Source of the DNA: Desulfosporosinus lacus DSM 15449
Lineage (GTDB): Bacteria > Bacillota > Desulfitobacteriia > Desulfitobacteriales > Desulfitobacteriaceae
Direction of reading: 5' to 3'
Length of the DNA: 64,000 nt
Assembly (NCBI RefSeq): GCF_900129935.1
Contig: NZ_FQXJ01000008.1
Coordinates: 172,869 to 236,868 of the forward strand
Positions 8,276 through 17,457 of this stretch are shown one piece after another. The translations under genes were made by a program, and so were the position numbers. Every line of letters starts with the position of its first letter. Position 1 is the first letter of the stretch. The notes under the pieces are model-generated. The model was given only the letters and a program-made list of their open reading frames with translations. It had not been told where the DNA came from and did no database searches.

Positions 8276-9050
8276 CGGTGAAGGTGAAGTAATCTTCGTC
8301 GGAGCTGGTCCAGGGGATCCTGAACTAATTACGGTTAAAGGATCTCGCGCCCTTGAGAGAGCGGACCGCGTGATTTATGCCGGGTCCTTAGTCAATCCAG
8401 AATTGCTGGGATTGTGTCGTCCTGGAACCCCTTGTCATGACAGTGCCCATCTCACCCTTGAAGAGGTGATTGCTCTTATGTTTGAGGGAAGCAAAAATGG
8501 AGAAACGATTGTTCGGCTCCATACTGGTGATCCCAGTATGTATGGAGCAATTAAGGAACAATTTGAGCATTTAGATAAGCAAGAAATACCCTATTCCGTC
8601 ATTCCTGGGGTTAGTTCAGTATTTGCCGCCGCAGCAGCGGTTAAACGTGAATTTACCCTGCCTGATATCAGCCAAACCCTAATTCTTACCCGTATAGCTG
8701 GGCGCACTCCCGTTCCAGAGCGTGAAGCACTGGCCAAGTTAGCACAACATCAAGCCAGTATGTCAATTTTCCTAAGTGTTCAGGACATGGGATCTGTAGT
8801 CCAGGCTTTGCAGGAAGGCGGTTATCCTATCTCGACGCCCATTGCTGTGGTTGCAAAAGCTAGTTGGCCAGATGAAGAGATTCTCTTGGGAACCTTGGAA
8901 ACCATCGTGGAAAAGGTTAAAACAGCAGGAATTCGAAAACAGGCTCAAATCCTGGTGGGTGATTTTTTAGATCCAGCTAACGGATACACGCGTTCAAAGC
9001 TCTATGACCCGACCTTTACACACGAATATCGGCAAGGGACAGATAAGTGA
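8256..9050 (+). CDS. cbiF: Cobalt-precorrin-4 C11-methyltransferase CbiF
   Basis: This protein of 264 residues carries the tetrapyrrole methylase start IFVGAGPGDPELITVKG and the CbiF/CobM segments YAGSLVNPELL and HTGDPSMYGAI. GTG at 8256 is chosen because GGGGAGGGAAAACA precedes it; this gives a 20-bp overlap with cbiL. It methylates C11 of cobalt-precorrin-4 in the ring-contraction part of the pathway. Confidence 0.95.
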   Translation: MSQKKTSGEGEVIFVGAGPGDPELITVKGSRALERADRVIYAGSLVNPELLGLCRPGTPCHDSAHLTLEEVIALMFEGSKNGETIVRLHTGDPSMYGAIKEQFEHLDKQEIPYSVIPGVSSVFAAAAAVKREFTLPDISQTLILTRIAGRTPVPEREALAKLAQHQASMSIFLSVQDMGSVVQALQEGGYPISTPIAVVAKASWPDEEILLGTLETIVEKVKTAGIRKQAQILVGDFLDPANGYTRSKLYDPTFTHEYRQGTDK

Positions 9051-10186
9051 ACAGGAATCTTGACATGGACACGGACGCAGACGTAAACACAAAAACTAAA
9101 GCAGCTCTTGTGACTTTAACTGACCGTGGGTTAGATACAATCCTGCGTATTGGAGAGGGTCTTCCGAATGCCATTGGAAGAGAATATTATCTTCATGAGA
9201 AGGTGCTTAATCAAAGCAACTATCATGGAGAATCACAATCCTCCCAAGGTTTTAAAATTAAATCCTTTTCTCGTTTGAGCGATATCATTCCCAGCCTGTG
9301 GCAAGAGTTTTCTGTTCTTATCTTTGTTATGGCTTCAGGAATCGTCGTACGTCAAATTGCTTTATTAATAGAAGGGAAAGACCGAGATCCAGCAGTTCTA
9401 GTTTTAGATGAGGAAGGAAAATTCGTAATTCCTTTGCTTTCCGGACATTTAGGCGGCGCAAATGCTTGGGCCCATCAGATCTCTGAGCAAATTGGGGCTG
9501 TACCAGTAATTACGACAGCCACGGATGTCAGGGGTATGGTGGCACCGGACGAATATGCCCGCAGGTATGGATGGAAAGTTGAACCTGTCGATCATTTACC
9601 GGCGGTCAACCGCTTACTTTTAGAGCAAAAACGGCTCAATGTCTGGGCAAGTTATCCGTTGAAGCCCGAGCATGAAACATGGGTTAAGGATACCCATTAT
9701 TGCTTTTTATCCGAAAAGGAAAAGGATCAAGCGAATGTCATTATTGATGCTTTTCCAAACTCAAATATTAAGGCGGATTGTCTGTATTTAGTGCCACCAA
9801 TTTTAAGTATAGGAGTGGGGTGCCGCCGAGGGGTTGCCAGCGATGTCATTCTAGAGAGAATCAAGCTGGCAATAGAACAGCTCGGAGCGTCCCTTAAGGC
9901 TATCTCAGGAATCTATAGTATTGACCTTAAATCCAATGAAGTGGGACTGATTGAAGTTGCCAAATACCTGCGGGTTCCGTTTCGAACCTTTCGAGCAGAT
10001 GAGCTGCAGTCAGTTAATCTTCAAGAACAGTTAAGTCGATCAAACTTTGTAAGCGAAAAGATAGGAGTGGACGGTGTATGCGAAGCAGCGAGTTTACTGG
10101 GAGCCAAAAGGGGTCGGTTAGTACTGCCAAAGACCAAGGGGCAGGGGGTAACAGTGGCAATCAGCATAGAAAACTCTATGTCGTAG
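9047..10186 (+). CDS. cbiG: Cobalt-precorrin-5A hydrolase CbiG
   Basis: This 379-residue protein has the CbiG features FVMASGIVVRQIA, DPAVLVLDEEGKFVIPLLSGHLGGAN in two parts, and the C-terminal GVGCRRG domain. CbiG opens the delta-lactone ring and releases acetaldehyde. The GTG start overlaps the cbiF stop in GTGA. An N-terminal extension of about 15 residues with a DTDAD run precedes the conserved domain. Confidence 0.94.
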   Translation: MNRNLDMDTDADVNTKTKAALVTLTDRGLDTILRIGEGLPNAIGREYYLHEKVLNQSNYHGESQSSQGFKIKSFSRLSDIIPSLWQEFSVLIFVMASGIVVRQIALLIEGKDRDPAVLVLDEEGKFVIPLLSGHLGGANAWAHQISEQIGAVPVITTATDVRGMVAPDEYARRYGWKVEPVDHLPAVNRLLLEQKRLNVWASYPLKPEHETWVKDTHYCFLSEKEKDQANVIIDAFPNSNIKADCLYLVPPILSIGVGCRRGVASDVILERIKLAIEQLGASLKAISGIYSIDLKSNEVGLIEVAKYLRVPFRTFRADELQSVNLQEQLSRSNFVSEKIGVDGVCEAASLLGAKRGRLVLPKTKGQGVTVAISIENSMS

Positions 10187-10902
10187 GTCTCGGACCTGGA
10201 GACCAGGATCATATGACAGCTAGGGTTCAGTCAGTATTAAATGAAGTTGAATACATCGTGGGATATAAAACTTACATAGACCTTATTCGTTCGTTTATAA
10301 CCCATCAACAAATTGTTGCAACGGGGATGCGTCAAGAAATAGACCGCTGTCGAGAAGCAATTCGTTTAGCTGCTGAGGGACATCGAGTAGCTGTCGTAAG
10401 CAGTGGTGATGCTGGTGTATACGGCATGGCAGGGATTATTATTGAATGTTTGGAACAAGAGAACCTGCTGGATCTGCCCTTGGAAATCATTCCTGGAGTG
10501 ACGGCAGCCTCTGCGGCAGCTTCCATGTTAGGAGCTCCCTTAATGCATGATTTTGCTGTGGTTAGCTTAAGTGATCTGCTGACTCCTTGGGAAGTTATCG
10601 AGAAGCGAGTTCGCTTAGCAGCCGAGGGAGATTTCATCTTCGCACTTTATAACCCGAAAAGTAATGGCCGTCCCCATCACATTGAGACTGTTCGGGAAAT
10701 TGTTTTACGTTATCGTCGCCCTGATACCCCGGTTGGATTGGTTCGAGAAGCCTTACGAGGTGAGGAGTCGAGCGTAGAAATTACCACACTGGATGATTTC
10801 ACGAATCATCCCATTGATATGCTCACGACCGTCATAATTGGAAACTCTCAAACCCGGATTGTTGGCCCTTATATGGTGACTCCTCGCGGGTATAAACTGT
10901 GA
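10078..10902 (+). CDS. cbiH: Cobalt-factor III C17-methyltransferase CbiH
   Basis: The conserved tetrapyrrole methylase domain begins at LYVVGLGPGDQDHMTARV (near residue 33) and includes SSGDAGVYGMAG and IPGVTAASAAASMLGAPL. It methylates C17 and drives ring contraction. The ATG at 10078 has AGGAGTGGACGG upstream, which gives a long 109-bp overlap with cbiG and a 32-residue Gly/Ser-rich extension. No in-frame start codon lies between this ATG and the domain, which supports the start. Confidence 0.92.
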   Translation: MRSSEFTGSQKGSVSTAKDQGAGGNSGNQHRKLYVVGLGPGDQDHMTARVQSVLNEVEYIVGYKTYIDLIRSFITHQQIVATGMRQEIDRCREAIRLAAEGHRVAVVSSGDAGVYGMAGIIIECLEQENLLDLPLEIIPGVTAASAAASMLGAPLMHDFAVVSLSDLLTPWEVIEKRVRLAAEGDFIFALYNPKSNGRPHHIETVREIVLRYRRPDTPVGLVREALRGEESSVEITTLDDFTNHPIDMLTTVIIGNSQTRIVGPYMVTPRGYKL

Positions 10903-11663
10903 AACTTCTAGTTTTAGCAGGGACTGAGGATGGGCGTGGCTTGGCAGATGCTCTAAAACAGCGCGGTCATGAGATATTAGTCTCTACCCTAACTGCCTAT
11001 GGGGCAGAATTAGTACAGGAACACGGCTTGCAGGTTCGTTCGGGAGCGATGGATGCCGAAAGTCTTACAGATCTTCTAAAAGCTAATTCCTTTGCGGCTT
11101 TAGTGGATGCAACTCATCCCTATGCCGTACAGGTTAAAGAAATGGCTAAAAAAGTTTGCACAGATTTAGGGTTGCCATACTTGCGTTGGGAACGCTCTGC
11201 ATTGGAGGTAGACGATCATCCTCTTATTCATTGGGCGGAGGATATACCCGCTGCCGTTGAAATTGCATCGAAACTAGGAAAAAATATTCTGCTCACGACT
11301 GGAAGTAACGGCTTGCCTGATTGGGTATCTCATCCTTTGCTGAAGGATAAATTCCTATATGTCCGCGTGTTACCCACTTCTCAGGTATTAGCCCGTTGTG
11401 AATCATTAGGCTTTAAACCCAATCAAATCGTAGCGGCTCAAGGTCCGTTTTCTCAAGAGTGGGATGAAGCGATGTTTAAACAACTAAAGATCGATGTCGT
11501 AGTGGCTAAAGAAAGTGGAAAAGTTGGCGGAACCCATGAAAAGATACAAGCTTGCCTTAACCTAAACCTGCCCTTGGTTCTTTTAAAACGACCAGTACCC
11601 GAAATGGCTTCAGATAGTCAAACACTTACTCAATTTATTAAACATATGGAGGAATTGATATGA
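10899..11663 (+). CDS. cbiJ: Cobalt-precorrin-6A reductase CbiJ
   Basis: This 254-residue protein starts LLVLAGTEDGRGLADAL, the CbiJ/CobK pattern, and keeps VDATHPYAVQV and TGSNGLP segments. It reduces the corrin macrocycle with NAD(P)H. The GTG start overlaps the cbiH stop by 4 bp, and the stop overlaps cbiX. Confidence 0.94.
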   Translation: MKLLVLAGTEDGRGLADALKQRGHEILVSTLTAYGAELVQEHGLQVRSGAMDAESLTDLLKANSFAALVDATHPYAVQVKEMAKKVCTDLGLPYLRWERSALEVDDHPLIHWAEDIPAAVEIASKLGKNILLTTGSNGLPDWVSHPLLKDKFLYVRVLPTSQVLARCESLGFKPNQIVAAQGPFSQEWDEAMFKQLKIDVVVAKESGKVGGTHEKIQACLNLNLPLVLLKRPVPEMASDSQTLTQFIKHMEELI

Positions 11664-12028
11664 AATCAGAAATTATTATCTTAGGCCACGGCAGCCGTCG
11701 TGCAGAAGCAAACCAAGGACTTTTAGTGGTTGCCGAAAAAGTGAGTCAGTTAATGGGACAGACGGTAACCCCGGCATACATGGCTCATGATCACCCGAGT
11801 CTGCCTGAAGCAGTGGAAGCAAAGATTCAAAGCGGTGCGGCTCATATTGTAATAATGCCACTCTTTCTTTTTCGCGGAATGCACGTAACGGTAGATATTC
11901 ATGAGGAATTGCGTGAAATTCGAGAACAGCATCCTGAAGTTGAGATCATCTTTACCAGAGAACTGGGAGCTGATGACGGGATTGCAAGCTTGGCCAGCCT
12001 TCGCATTAAGGAGGCTTTGGGCGAATGA
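11660..12028 (+). CDS. cbiX: Sirohydrochlorin cobaltochelatase, short CbiX
   Basis: At 122 residues this is the short, single-domain CbiX form that works as a homodimer. It begins IIILGHGSRRAEAN, with the chelatase histidine in GHGSR, and has a second candidate metal histidine in FRGMHVTVDI. It inserts cobalt into sirohydrochlorin, the committed step of anaerobic B12 synthesis. It overlaps cbiJ and cbiC by 4 bp each. No His-rich tail is present. Confidence 0.92.
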   Translation: MKSEIIILGHGSRRAEANQGLLVVAEKVSQLMGQTVTPAYMAHDHPSLPEAVEAKIQSGAAHIVIMPLFLFRGMHVTVDIHEELREIREQHPEVEIIFTRELGADDGIASLASLRIKEALGE

Positions 12029-12663
12029 CAGCAGACTTCATTTTAGACCCGGGCCAAATTGAAACTGAAAGTATGCGTATTATCCGGGCTGGATTAACCC
12101 GTCCCTGGCTGGAAGCGGACTACCCAGTGGTCGAACGCATCATTCATACAACCGGAGATCCTTCATTAGAGTCTTCGATTGCGATTCATCCTGAAGCAAT
12201 TGCTTGCGGTCTCCAGGCTCTGAAAGAGGGCGCTAACGTCATTACTGACGTAGAGATGGTACGGGCAGGAATTTCTAAGGAGAAACTCAAGTCGTTGGGT
12301 GGGAGTGTGGAATGCTTCCTGAACTCTACTGGAGTTTCCGAACAAGCCAAAGCTTGGGGAATCACACGCTCGATGACCGCTTTTCGTATGAATGCAAATC
12401 GTCTGCGGGGTTCAATAGTGGCAATCGGCAACGCGCCAACGGCTTTAATCGAGGTCTTACGCTTAGCTGAAAACCCAGAGACTCGACCTGCATTGATCGT
12501 GGGAATTCCTGTTGGTTTTATTGGAGCGAAAGAGTCTAAGGATTTATTATGGGAACACCAAGAGTTCCCCTCGATTACTGTACTCGGAACTCGGGGAGGA
12601 AGCCCAATCGCCGCAACCGTGGTTAATGCGCTGATTTATACGGTCTTAAAACAACCTAAATAA
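12025..12663 (+). CDS. cbiC: Cobalt-precorrin-8 methylmutase CbiC
   Basis: This 212-residue protein contains ERIIHTTGDPSLESSI (with the catalytic histidine region), ITDVEMVRAGI and VGIPVGFIGAKESK, all standard for CbiC/CobH. It moves the methyl group from C11 to C12 to give cobyrinate. It closes the tightly overlapping cbiET-L-F-G-H-J-X-C block; about 130 bp with no gene follow before cbiP. Confidence 0.95.
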   Translation: MTADFILDPGQIETESMRIIRAGLTRPWLEADYPVVERIIHTTGDPSLESSIAIHPEAIACGLQALKEGANVITDVEMVRAGISKEKLKSLGGSVECFLNSTGVSEQAKAWGITRSMTAFRMNANRLRGSIVAIGNAPTALIEVLRLAENPETRPALIVGIPVGFIGAKESKDLLWEHQEFPSITVLGTRGGSPIAATVVNALIYTVLKQPK

Positions 12664-12792
12664 GTTACTTCACTCAAGGTGACAATAGAAACTTCAATTT
12701 AGCTCACATAAACTGCCGCTTATTGAAGTGATTCGTGAAAATACGAAAGTTATTGCGTTAAAAAGCACCAGCTTAAGAAAAGAGGGTGAAAA

Positions 12793-14340
12793 ATGATGTC
12801 TTCAAACAATAAATTGACGGCCAAACTCATGATCCAAGGAACCTCTTCAAGCGTTGGGAAGAGTGTCTTGGCTGCTGCTTTTTGCCGAATCTTTTACCAA
12901 GAAGGATACCATGTAAGTCCGTTTAAAGCACAGAATATGGCCCTCAACTCATTTGTGACAGCGGCAGGTGGAGAGATGGGCAGAGCTCAAGTCGTTCAGG
13001 CCCAAGCAGCCGGAGTAGAACCTGAGGTGCGCATGAACCCAATTTTACTGAAGCCAAGTGGACCAACGGGTTCTCAAGTTGTCATTATGGGCAAGTCCCA
13101 GGGTAATGTGACAGCGTTGCGTTACCATGGTGAGTATCAACGTATGACCTGGCCGTATGTAACTGAGGCTCTTCACGGATTGCTCAATGAGTATGAAATC
13201 GTAGTTATTGAAGGGGCGGGAAGTCCGGCTGAAGTCAATCTTAAGTCAAACGATATTGTAAATATGAGAGTGGCTATGGAGGCTGCTTCACCAGTCTTAC
13301 TCGTGGCAGATATTGATCGTGGCGGGGCTTTAGCTTCCGTCGTAGGGACCTTAGAATTAGTGGAACCTGAAGAGAGAGCCATGATTAAAGGAATTATTTT
13401 TAACAAGTTTCGCGGGGAAATTAAGCTTCTTCAACCTGCTTTAGATTTCATAGAGAAAAAAACAGGAATCCCGGTAGTTGGAGTTGTTCCCTATTTTAAG
13501 ATTCGTATCCCAGATGAAGACTCAGTTGCATTGAGCGAAGCAGACGAAAGACCCACGGTTTCCTTAACGGAACAGCTGGACATTGCAGTGATTCGCTTAC
13601 CCTATATTTCAAACTTTACAGATTTTGATGCACTTCAAGATGAACCGGATGTTTCTGTACGCTATGTCACAGATCCAGCAAATCTGGGGAAACCAGACCT
13701 GGTGATTATTCCCGGCAGTAAAAATACTCTTGCTGATTTACGCTTTCTTCATGAAAGCGGTATAGGAAATAACATTCTTACACTTTGTACGGAAGAGATT
13801 CCTGTCATAGGGATTTGTGGCGGCTACCAAATGATGGGTCGCTTAGTAAAGGATCCGTTGCATACAGAGTCCGAGCTTGAAGAAGTAGCGGGACTTGGTA
13901 TTCTGCCGATGGTGACGGAATTTTATCCTCAAAAACATACTGTTCAGAGCAAGGGGACCATCTTGACGGATCGAGGATTCTTTAAAGCTTGCACTGGAGA
14001 AACTGTGGTGGGCTATGAAATTCACATGGGGCGATCCACATTAGATGAAGGGCATTTACCTCTGTTCAATTTAACTTCAAACGGAGAATCAAATCTTGAT
14101 GGTTTACAGGCCGGGAATTCTTATGGATCCTATTTGCATGGGATTTTCGATAATGACAGCCTGCGGGCCTCACTTTTAAATTGGCTCTGGGAGCGCAGAG
14201 GGTCTAAGAGACCTGTTGAGGCGTCACTCTCTCAGGCGGCGCTCCGTGAATCAGCGTTTAACGAATTGGCGGATTTAGTCCGTCAAAATGTGGATCTAGA
14301 ACGGATTCGAGCCATTATGGGCATAAGGGCAGATTCTTAG
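12793..14340 (+). CDS. cbiP: Cobyric acid synthase CbiP/CobQ
   Basis: This 515-residue protein has an N-terminal P-loop GTSSSVGKSV (near residues 15-24), an AQNMALNSF segment, and a C-terminal glutamine amidotransferase domain with the nucleophile cysteine in GICGGYQMMG and the YLHGIFDN histidine. It amidates four side chains of adenosylcobyrinate diamide. GAGGGTGAAAA precedes two adjacent ATG codons; the first is used here. Confidence 0.96.
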   Translation: MMSSNNKLTAKLMIQGTSSSVGKSVLAAAFCRIFYQEGYHVSPFKAQNMALNSFVTAAGGEMGRAQVVQAQAAGVEPEVRMNPILLKPSGPTGSQVVIMGKSQGNVTALRYHGEYQRMTWPYVTEALHGLLNEYEIVVIEGAGSPAEVNLKSNDIVNMRVAMEAASPVLLVADIDRGGALASVVGTLELVEPEERAMIKGIIFNKFRGEIKLLQPALDFIEKKTGIPVVGVVPYFKIRIPDEDSVALSEADERPTVSLTEQLDIAVIRLPYISNFTDFDALQDEPDVSVRYVTDPANLGKPDLVIIPGSKNTLADLRFLHESGIGNNILTLCTEEIPVIGICGGYQMMGRLVKDPLHTESELEEVAGLGILPMVTEFYPQKHTVQSKGTILTDRGFFKACTGETVVGYEIHMGRSTLDEGHLPLFNLTSNGESNLDGLQAGNSYGSYLHGIFDNDSLRASLLNWLWERRGSKRPVEASLSQAALRESAFNELADLVRQNVDLERIRAIMGIRADS

Positions 14341-14361
14341 GGAAAGACCGGGTAATTAAAT

Positions 14362-15351
14362 ATGATAGAAACGCTTTCTTCAATTTGGGCGGTTCTTCCG
14401 ATTACTGTTTTCATAGGGTTTATACTCGATCAGCTTATTGGAGATCCACGCAGCTGGCCACATCCAGTCGTAGGAATTGGCAAGGGGATTAGCATTTTAG
14501 AGAGCAAACTTAATCTAGGTCCCCCGGAGATCCGTCGCCGTAACGGTGTCTTGCTAACTATATTGATCGTGGGTGGAAGTTATCTATTTACCTGGGGTGC
14601 GATATCCTTAGCTAACATAGTTCATCCCATACTGGGGTTTCTCTTCAGCGCTTATTTAATTTTTACAACCTTAGCTGGTAAATCTCTTTTAGATGCTGGG
14701 CAAAATGTCCTTATCCCTCTGTTAAAAGGGGATTTGAGTGAGGCTCGAACCCAGCTTTCTTGGCTGGTCAGCCGTGATACGACGAATCTTTCCGAGGGAG
14801 AGATTGTCCGAGGAACGGTTGAGACGATGGCGGAAAATTTTGTGGATGGGATTTTATCTCCCCTTTTTTACGCGGCTCTTGGCGGTGCGCCCTTAGCGAT
14901 GGCCTTTAAGGCGGTCAGTACCTTAGATTCCATGGTCGGCTACAGGAATGACCGTTATGAAGAGTTTGGCTGGTTCTCTGCACGGACGGATGATTGGGCA
15001 AATTATCTTCCAGCACGCTTATCTGTACCGATTTTACTCCTGGCTGGAAGGTTAAGAGGAATGTCTGTCAATCATGCCTATCAGATGTGGAAGCGAGATG
15101 CTTCTGGTCATCCCAGCCCCAACGGCGGTAATCCGGAAAGTGTGGTTGCAGGGTTGCTGGGCATTCGCTTAGGTGGAATCAACATCTATCATGGAAAGCC
15201 TCATCACCGAGCAGAGATGGGAGATGCACTCCATCCAGTCAATGCCACTGACATTGTTCGTTGCCGTCAGCTTATTAAAACAGCGACCTGGTTGTCCCTT
15301 ATACCTACTCTAATTGTAGCTTATATAGCAACTACTTATATGGCAATATGA
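14362..15351 (+). CDS. cbiB: Adenosylcobinamide-phosphate synthase CbiB (CobD type)
   Basis: This 329-residue integral membrane protein has the family motifs DQLIGDPRSWPHPVVGIG, VSRDTT, ETMAENFVDGI, DSMVGYRNDRYEEFG and GHPSPNGGNPE. It attaches aminopropanol or its phosphate to cobyric acid. It follows cbiP by 21 bp. Note that in Salmonella nomenclature CobD means the separate threonine-phosphate decarboxylase found at 18379. Confidence 0.95.
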   Translation: MIETLSSIWAVLPITVFIGFILDQLIGDPRSWPHPVVGIGKGISILESKLNLGPPEIRRRNGVLLTILIVGGSYLFTWGAISLANIVHPILGFLFSAYLIFTTLAGKSLLDAGQNVLIPLLKGDLSEARTQLSWLVSRDTTNLSEGEIVRGTVETMAENFVDGILSPLFYAALGGAPLAMAFKAVSTLDSMVGYRNDRYEEFGWFSARTDDWANYLPARLSVPILLLAGRLRGMSVNHAYQMWKRDASGHPSPNGGNPESVVAGLLGIRLGGINIYHGKPHHRAEMGDALHPVNATDIVRCRQLIKTATWLSLIPTLIVAYIATTYMAI

Positions 15352-15447
15352 TATGATTAGTATTTAACAAGCTCGAGGTTCGATGCACGAAGGGAATAAA
15401 AAATGGACGGAAAGCCCCGTGGTGCCGAGTGTACTTAAGCCTAGGAC

Positions 15448-15481
15448 TTCGAACCACGAACCACGAATATCGAACATCGAA
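15448..15481. repeat. Short tandem 7-mer repeat (GAAYMWC)
   Basis: After TTC come GAACCAC (15451-15457), GAACCAC (15458-15464), GAATATC (15465-15471), GAACATC (15472-15478) and a final GAA. It sits in the 145-bp gap between cbiB and cbiA, the largest gap in this part of the cluster. A related GGTTCGATGCACGAA lies at its left side. Its role is unknown. Confidence 0.6.
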
Positions 15482-15496
15482 TTAGGGGGATAGTGC

Positions 15497-16897
15497 ATGA
15501 AAATTCCACGGATTGTCCTGGCAGGAACGCATAGCGGAGTAGGAAAAACAACCCTAGCTACAGGTTTAATGGCAGCTTTGAAAAAACGCGAGCGTCCAAT
15601 CCAAGGGTACAAGGTTGGACCGGATTACATTGACCCCAGTTATCATGCGGCAGCGACGGGAAGGGCTTCCCGCAATCTTGACCGCTGGCTGTTGGGCGAT
15701 AATCTTCCTTCCGTTTTTGCTCAAAGCTCTAGAGACCATTGGGCAGTGATCGAGGGTGTCATGGGCATGTTCGATGGAATGAGCGGTACCGCAGGTTTTG
15801 GGAGCACCGCCGATGTGGCAAAACTTCTCGACGCTCCGATCATCCTCATTGTTGATGCATCTTCAATGTCTCGCAGTGTCGCGGCACTTGTGCATGGATT
15901 TAGCTCATATGACCCGCAAGTTAAGCTGCAAGGAGTTATCCTTAACCGCGTAAAATCTTCCGCACAGGAAAAAATCCTGAGAGAAGCCCTTAGTGAGATC
16001 AAGATTCCAGTTCTCGGAGTCCTTCCCAAAGAATTGTCGCTTCAGCTTCCTGAACGCCATTTAGGATTAGTTCCGGTAGGGGAAGGCGGACTCTTAGAAG
16101 GCTTTATCGAGACTCTTTCAGAGTTAATAACCAACCACGTTGACTTGGATCAAGTCGAAAACATAATGCTCGGTGCTCCTGAATTTAAGGAACCTGCTTT
16201 AGCTAAAGAAACTAAGAAAACTATCACGTGTACAGCCCCAAATTCTGATGGTAATTTTGAAAAATTCAGGCTAGGCTTAGCTTGGGATGAAGCGTTCCTT
16301 TTTTACTACCAAGACGCTTTAGACCTGGCAGAACACTTGAATGCTATAATCATACCGTTCAGCCCTTTGCATGATCACTCTATCCCTGAAGACTTGGATG
16401 GCATTATGTTGGGCGGGGGGTTTCCAGAACTGCATCTTAACCGCTTAAGTGCAAACATCTCATTTTTAGATTCTTTGCGCGAATATGCTGCGAGTGGCAA
16501 GCCAATCTACGCTGAATGTGGAGGGTACATGTATCTTGGTAAGTCCATTAAGGATTTTGAAGGAAACGAGTTGCCTATGGCTGGCCTAATTCCTATGAAG
16601 GCCGAAATGACAAAACGGTTACAGGGTATAGGATATCGAAAAGGTGTCTTTCGTGAGGATAATTTTCTCGGTCCTCGAGGGACTGCAGTTCAAGGGCATG
16701 AATTTCATTATTCACGTGTGGTCTATGATAAGGACTATCCTCCTGCTTACGAACTATTTAGAGGAAATCAAGCGGACCGATTGGAAGGATATGCCCGGGA
16801 TAATATTGTAGCTTCCTATCTGCACCTTCATTTCTCAGGACATCAAGAATTACTCGAGCATTGGTTTGCTTCTCGTTCTGGGAGAATCGGAGTATGA
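15497..16897 (+). CDS. cbiA: Cobyrinate a,c-diamide synthase CbiA
   Basis: This 466-residue protein has the P-loop AGTHSGVGKTTL near residue 8, GYKVGPDYIDPSYH, VIEGVMGMFDGM, and a C-terminal type-1 glutamine amidotransferase with the cysteine in YAECGGYMYL and an SYLHLHF histidine. It amidates the a and c side chains of cobyrinate using glutamine and ATP. Its stop overlaps the start of the adenosyltransferase gene. Confidence 0.96.
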   Translation: MKIPRIVLAGTHSGVGKTTLATGLMAALKKRERPIQGYKVGPDYIDPSYHAAATGRASRNLDRWLLGDNLPSVFAQSSRDHWAVIEGVMGMFDGMSGTAGFGSTADVAKLLDAPIILIVDASSMSRSVAALVHGFSSYDPQVKLQGVILNRVKSSAQEKILREALSEIKIPVLGVLPKELSLQLPERHLGLVPVGEGGLLEGFIETLSELITNHVDLDQVENIMLGAPEFKEPALAKETKKTITCTAPNSDGNFEKFRLGLAWDEAFLFYYQDALDLAEHLNAIIIPFSPLHDHSIPEDLDGIMLGGGFPELHLNRLSANISFLDSLREYAASGKPIYAECGGYMYLGKSIKDFEGNELPMAGLIPMKAEMTKRLQGIGYRKGVFREDNFLGPRGTAVQGHEFHYSRVVYDKDYPPAYELFRGNQADRLEGYARDNIVASYLHLHFSGHQELLEHWFASRSGRIGV

Positions 16898-17457
16898 TAA
16901 CAGTCTATACTGGTCTGGGCAAAGGAAAGACCACTTCAGCCATCGGAGAAGCAGTGCTTGCCTATTCCGAGGGGAAACGAGTTTTAATGGTCCAATTTCT
17001 AAAGGGGAGTACCTACAGCGGCGAACTTACAGGACTTAATCGCTTAGGAATTCCTCTCATACAATTTGGGGTAGGTTGTCGCTGGTCAGGAATGATTCGT
17101 ACTGGCATGAAACACTGTACAGGATGTGGTGAATGTTTTCGTCAAAACCGCAATCCGGAAATCGCTTTAGACCTAGTTCAACAAGCCATTAATTTTGTGG
17201 CAGAGGAAATTGAGGCAAACATTTATCAGGTTATCATCTTAGATGAAATAAGCCATGCGTTAAATCGAGGTTTTCTAGACTTGAATCAATTAAGAGAACT
17301 CTTGTCGACTGAGTCCTCCCGGCACCTGCACTGGATTCTTACCGGTCGGGGGATGCCCGCTGCCTTAGAAACATTAGCAGACAATTGGTGGGATCTAAAC
17401 ATGCTAAAACATCCTTTCTCTAAAGGGGTTAAAAGTCGTAGGGGGATTGAATATTAA
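16894..17457 (+). CDS. cobO: ATP:cob(I)alamin adenosyltransferase, CobA/CobO type
   Basis: This 187-residue P-loop protein begins MITVYTGLGKGKTTSAIGEA and has VIILDEISHALNRG and a terminal HPFSKG motif, the CobA/CobO/BtuR pattern. Four cysteines near residues 64-90 (CRW..CTGCGECF) are unusual and might bind a metal. ATG at 16894 overlaps the cbiA stop in ATGA with GGGAGAATCGGAG upstream, so it is preferred over the earlier TTG in the same frame. Confidence 0.92.
   Translation: MITVYTGLGKGKTTSAIGEAVLAYSEGKRVLMVQFLKGSTYSGELTGLNRLGIPLIQFGVGCRWSGMIRTGMKHCTGCGECFRQNRNPEIALDLVQQAINFVAEEIEANIYQVIILDEISHALNRGFLDLNQLRELLSTESSRHLHWILTGRGMPAALETLADNWWDLNMLKHPFSKGVKSRRGIEY

Noticed and set aside
15360..15490. 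Short repeats near cbiA considered as a CRISPR array
   Set aside because: Units are 7 bp in direct tandem without spacers; no cas genes are present.
16861..16893. Upstream TTG start for the adenosyltransferase
   Set aside because: The ATG at 16894 overlaps the cbiA stop, has the ribosome binding site and begins at the conserved N terminus.
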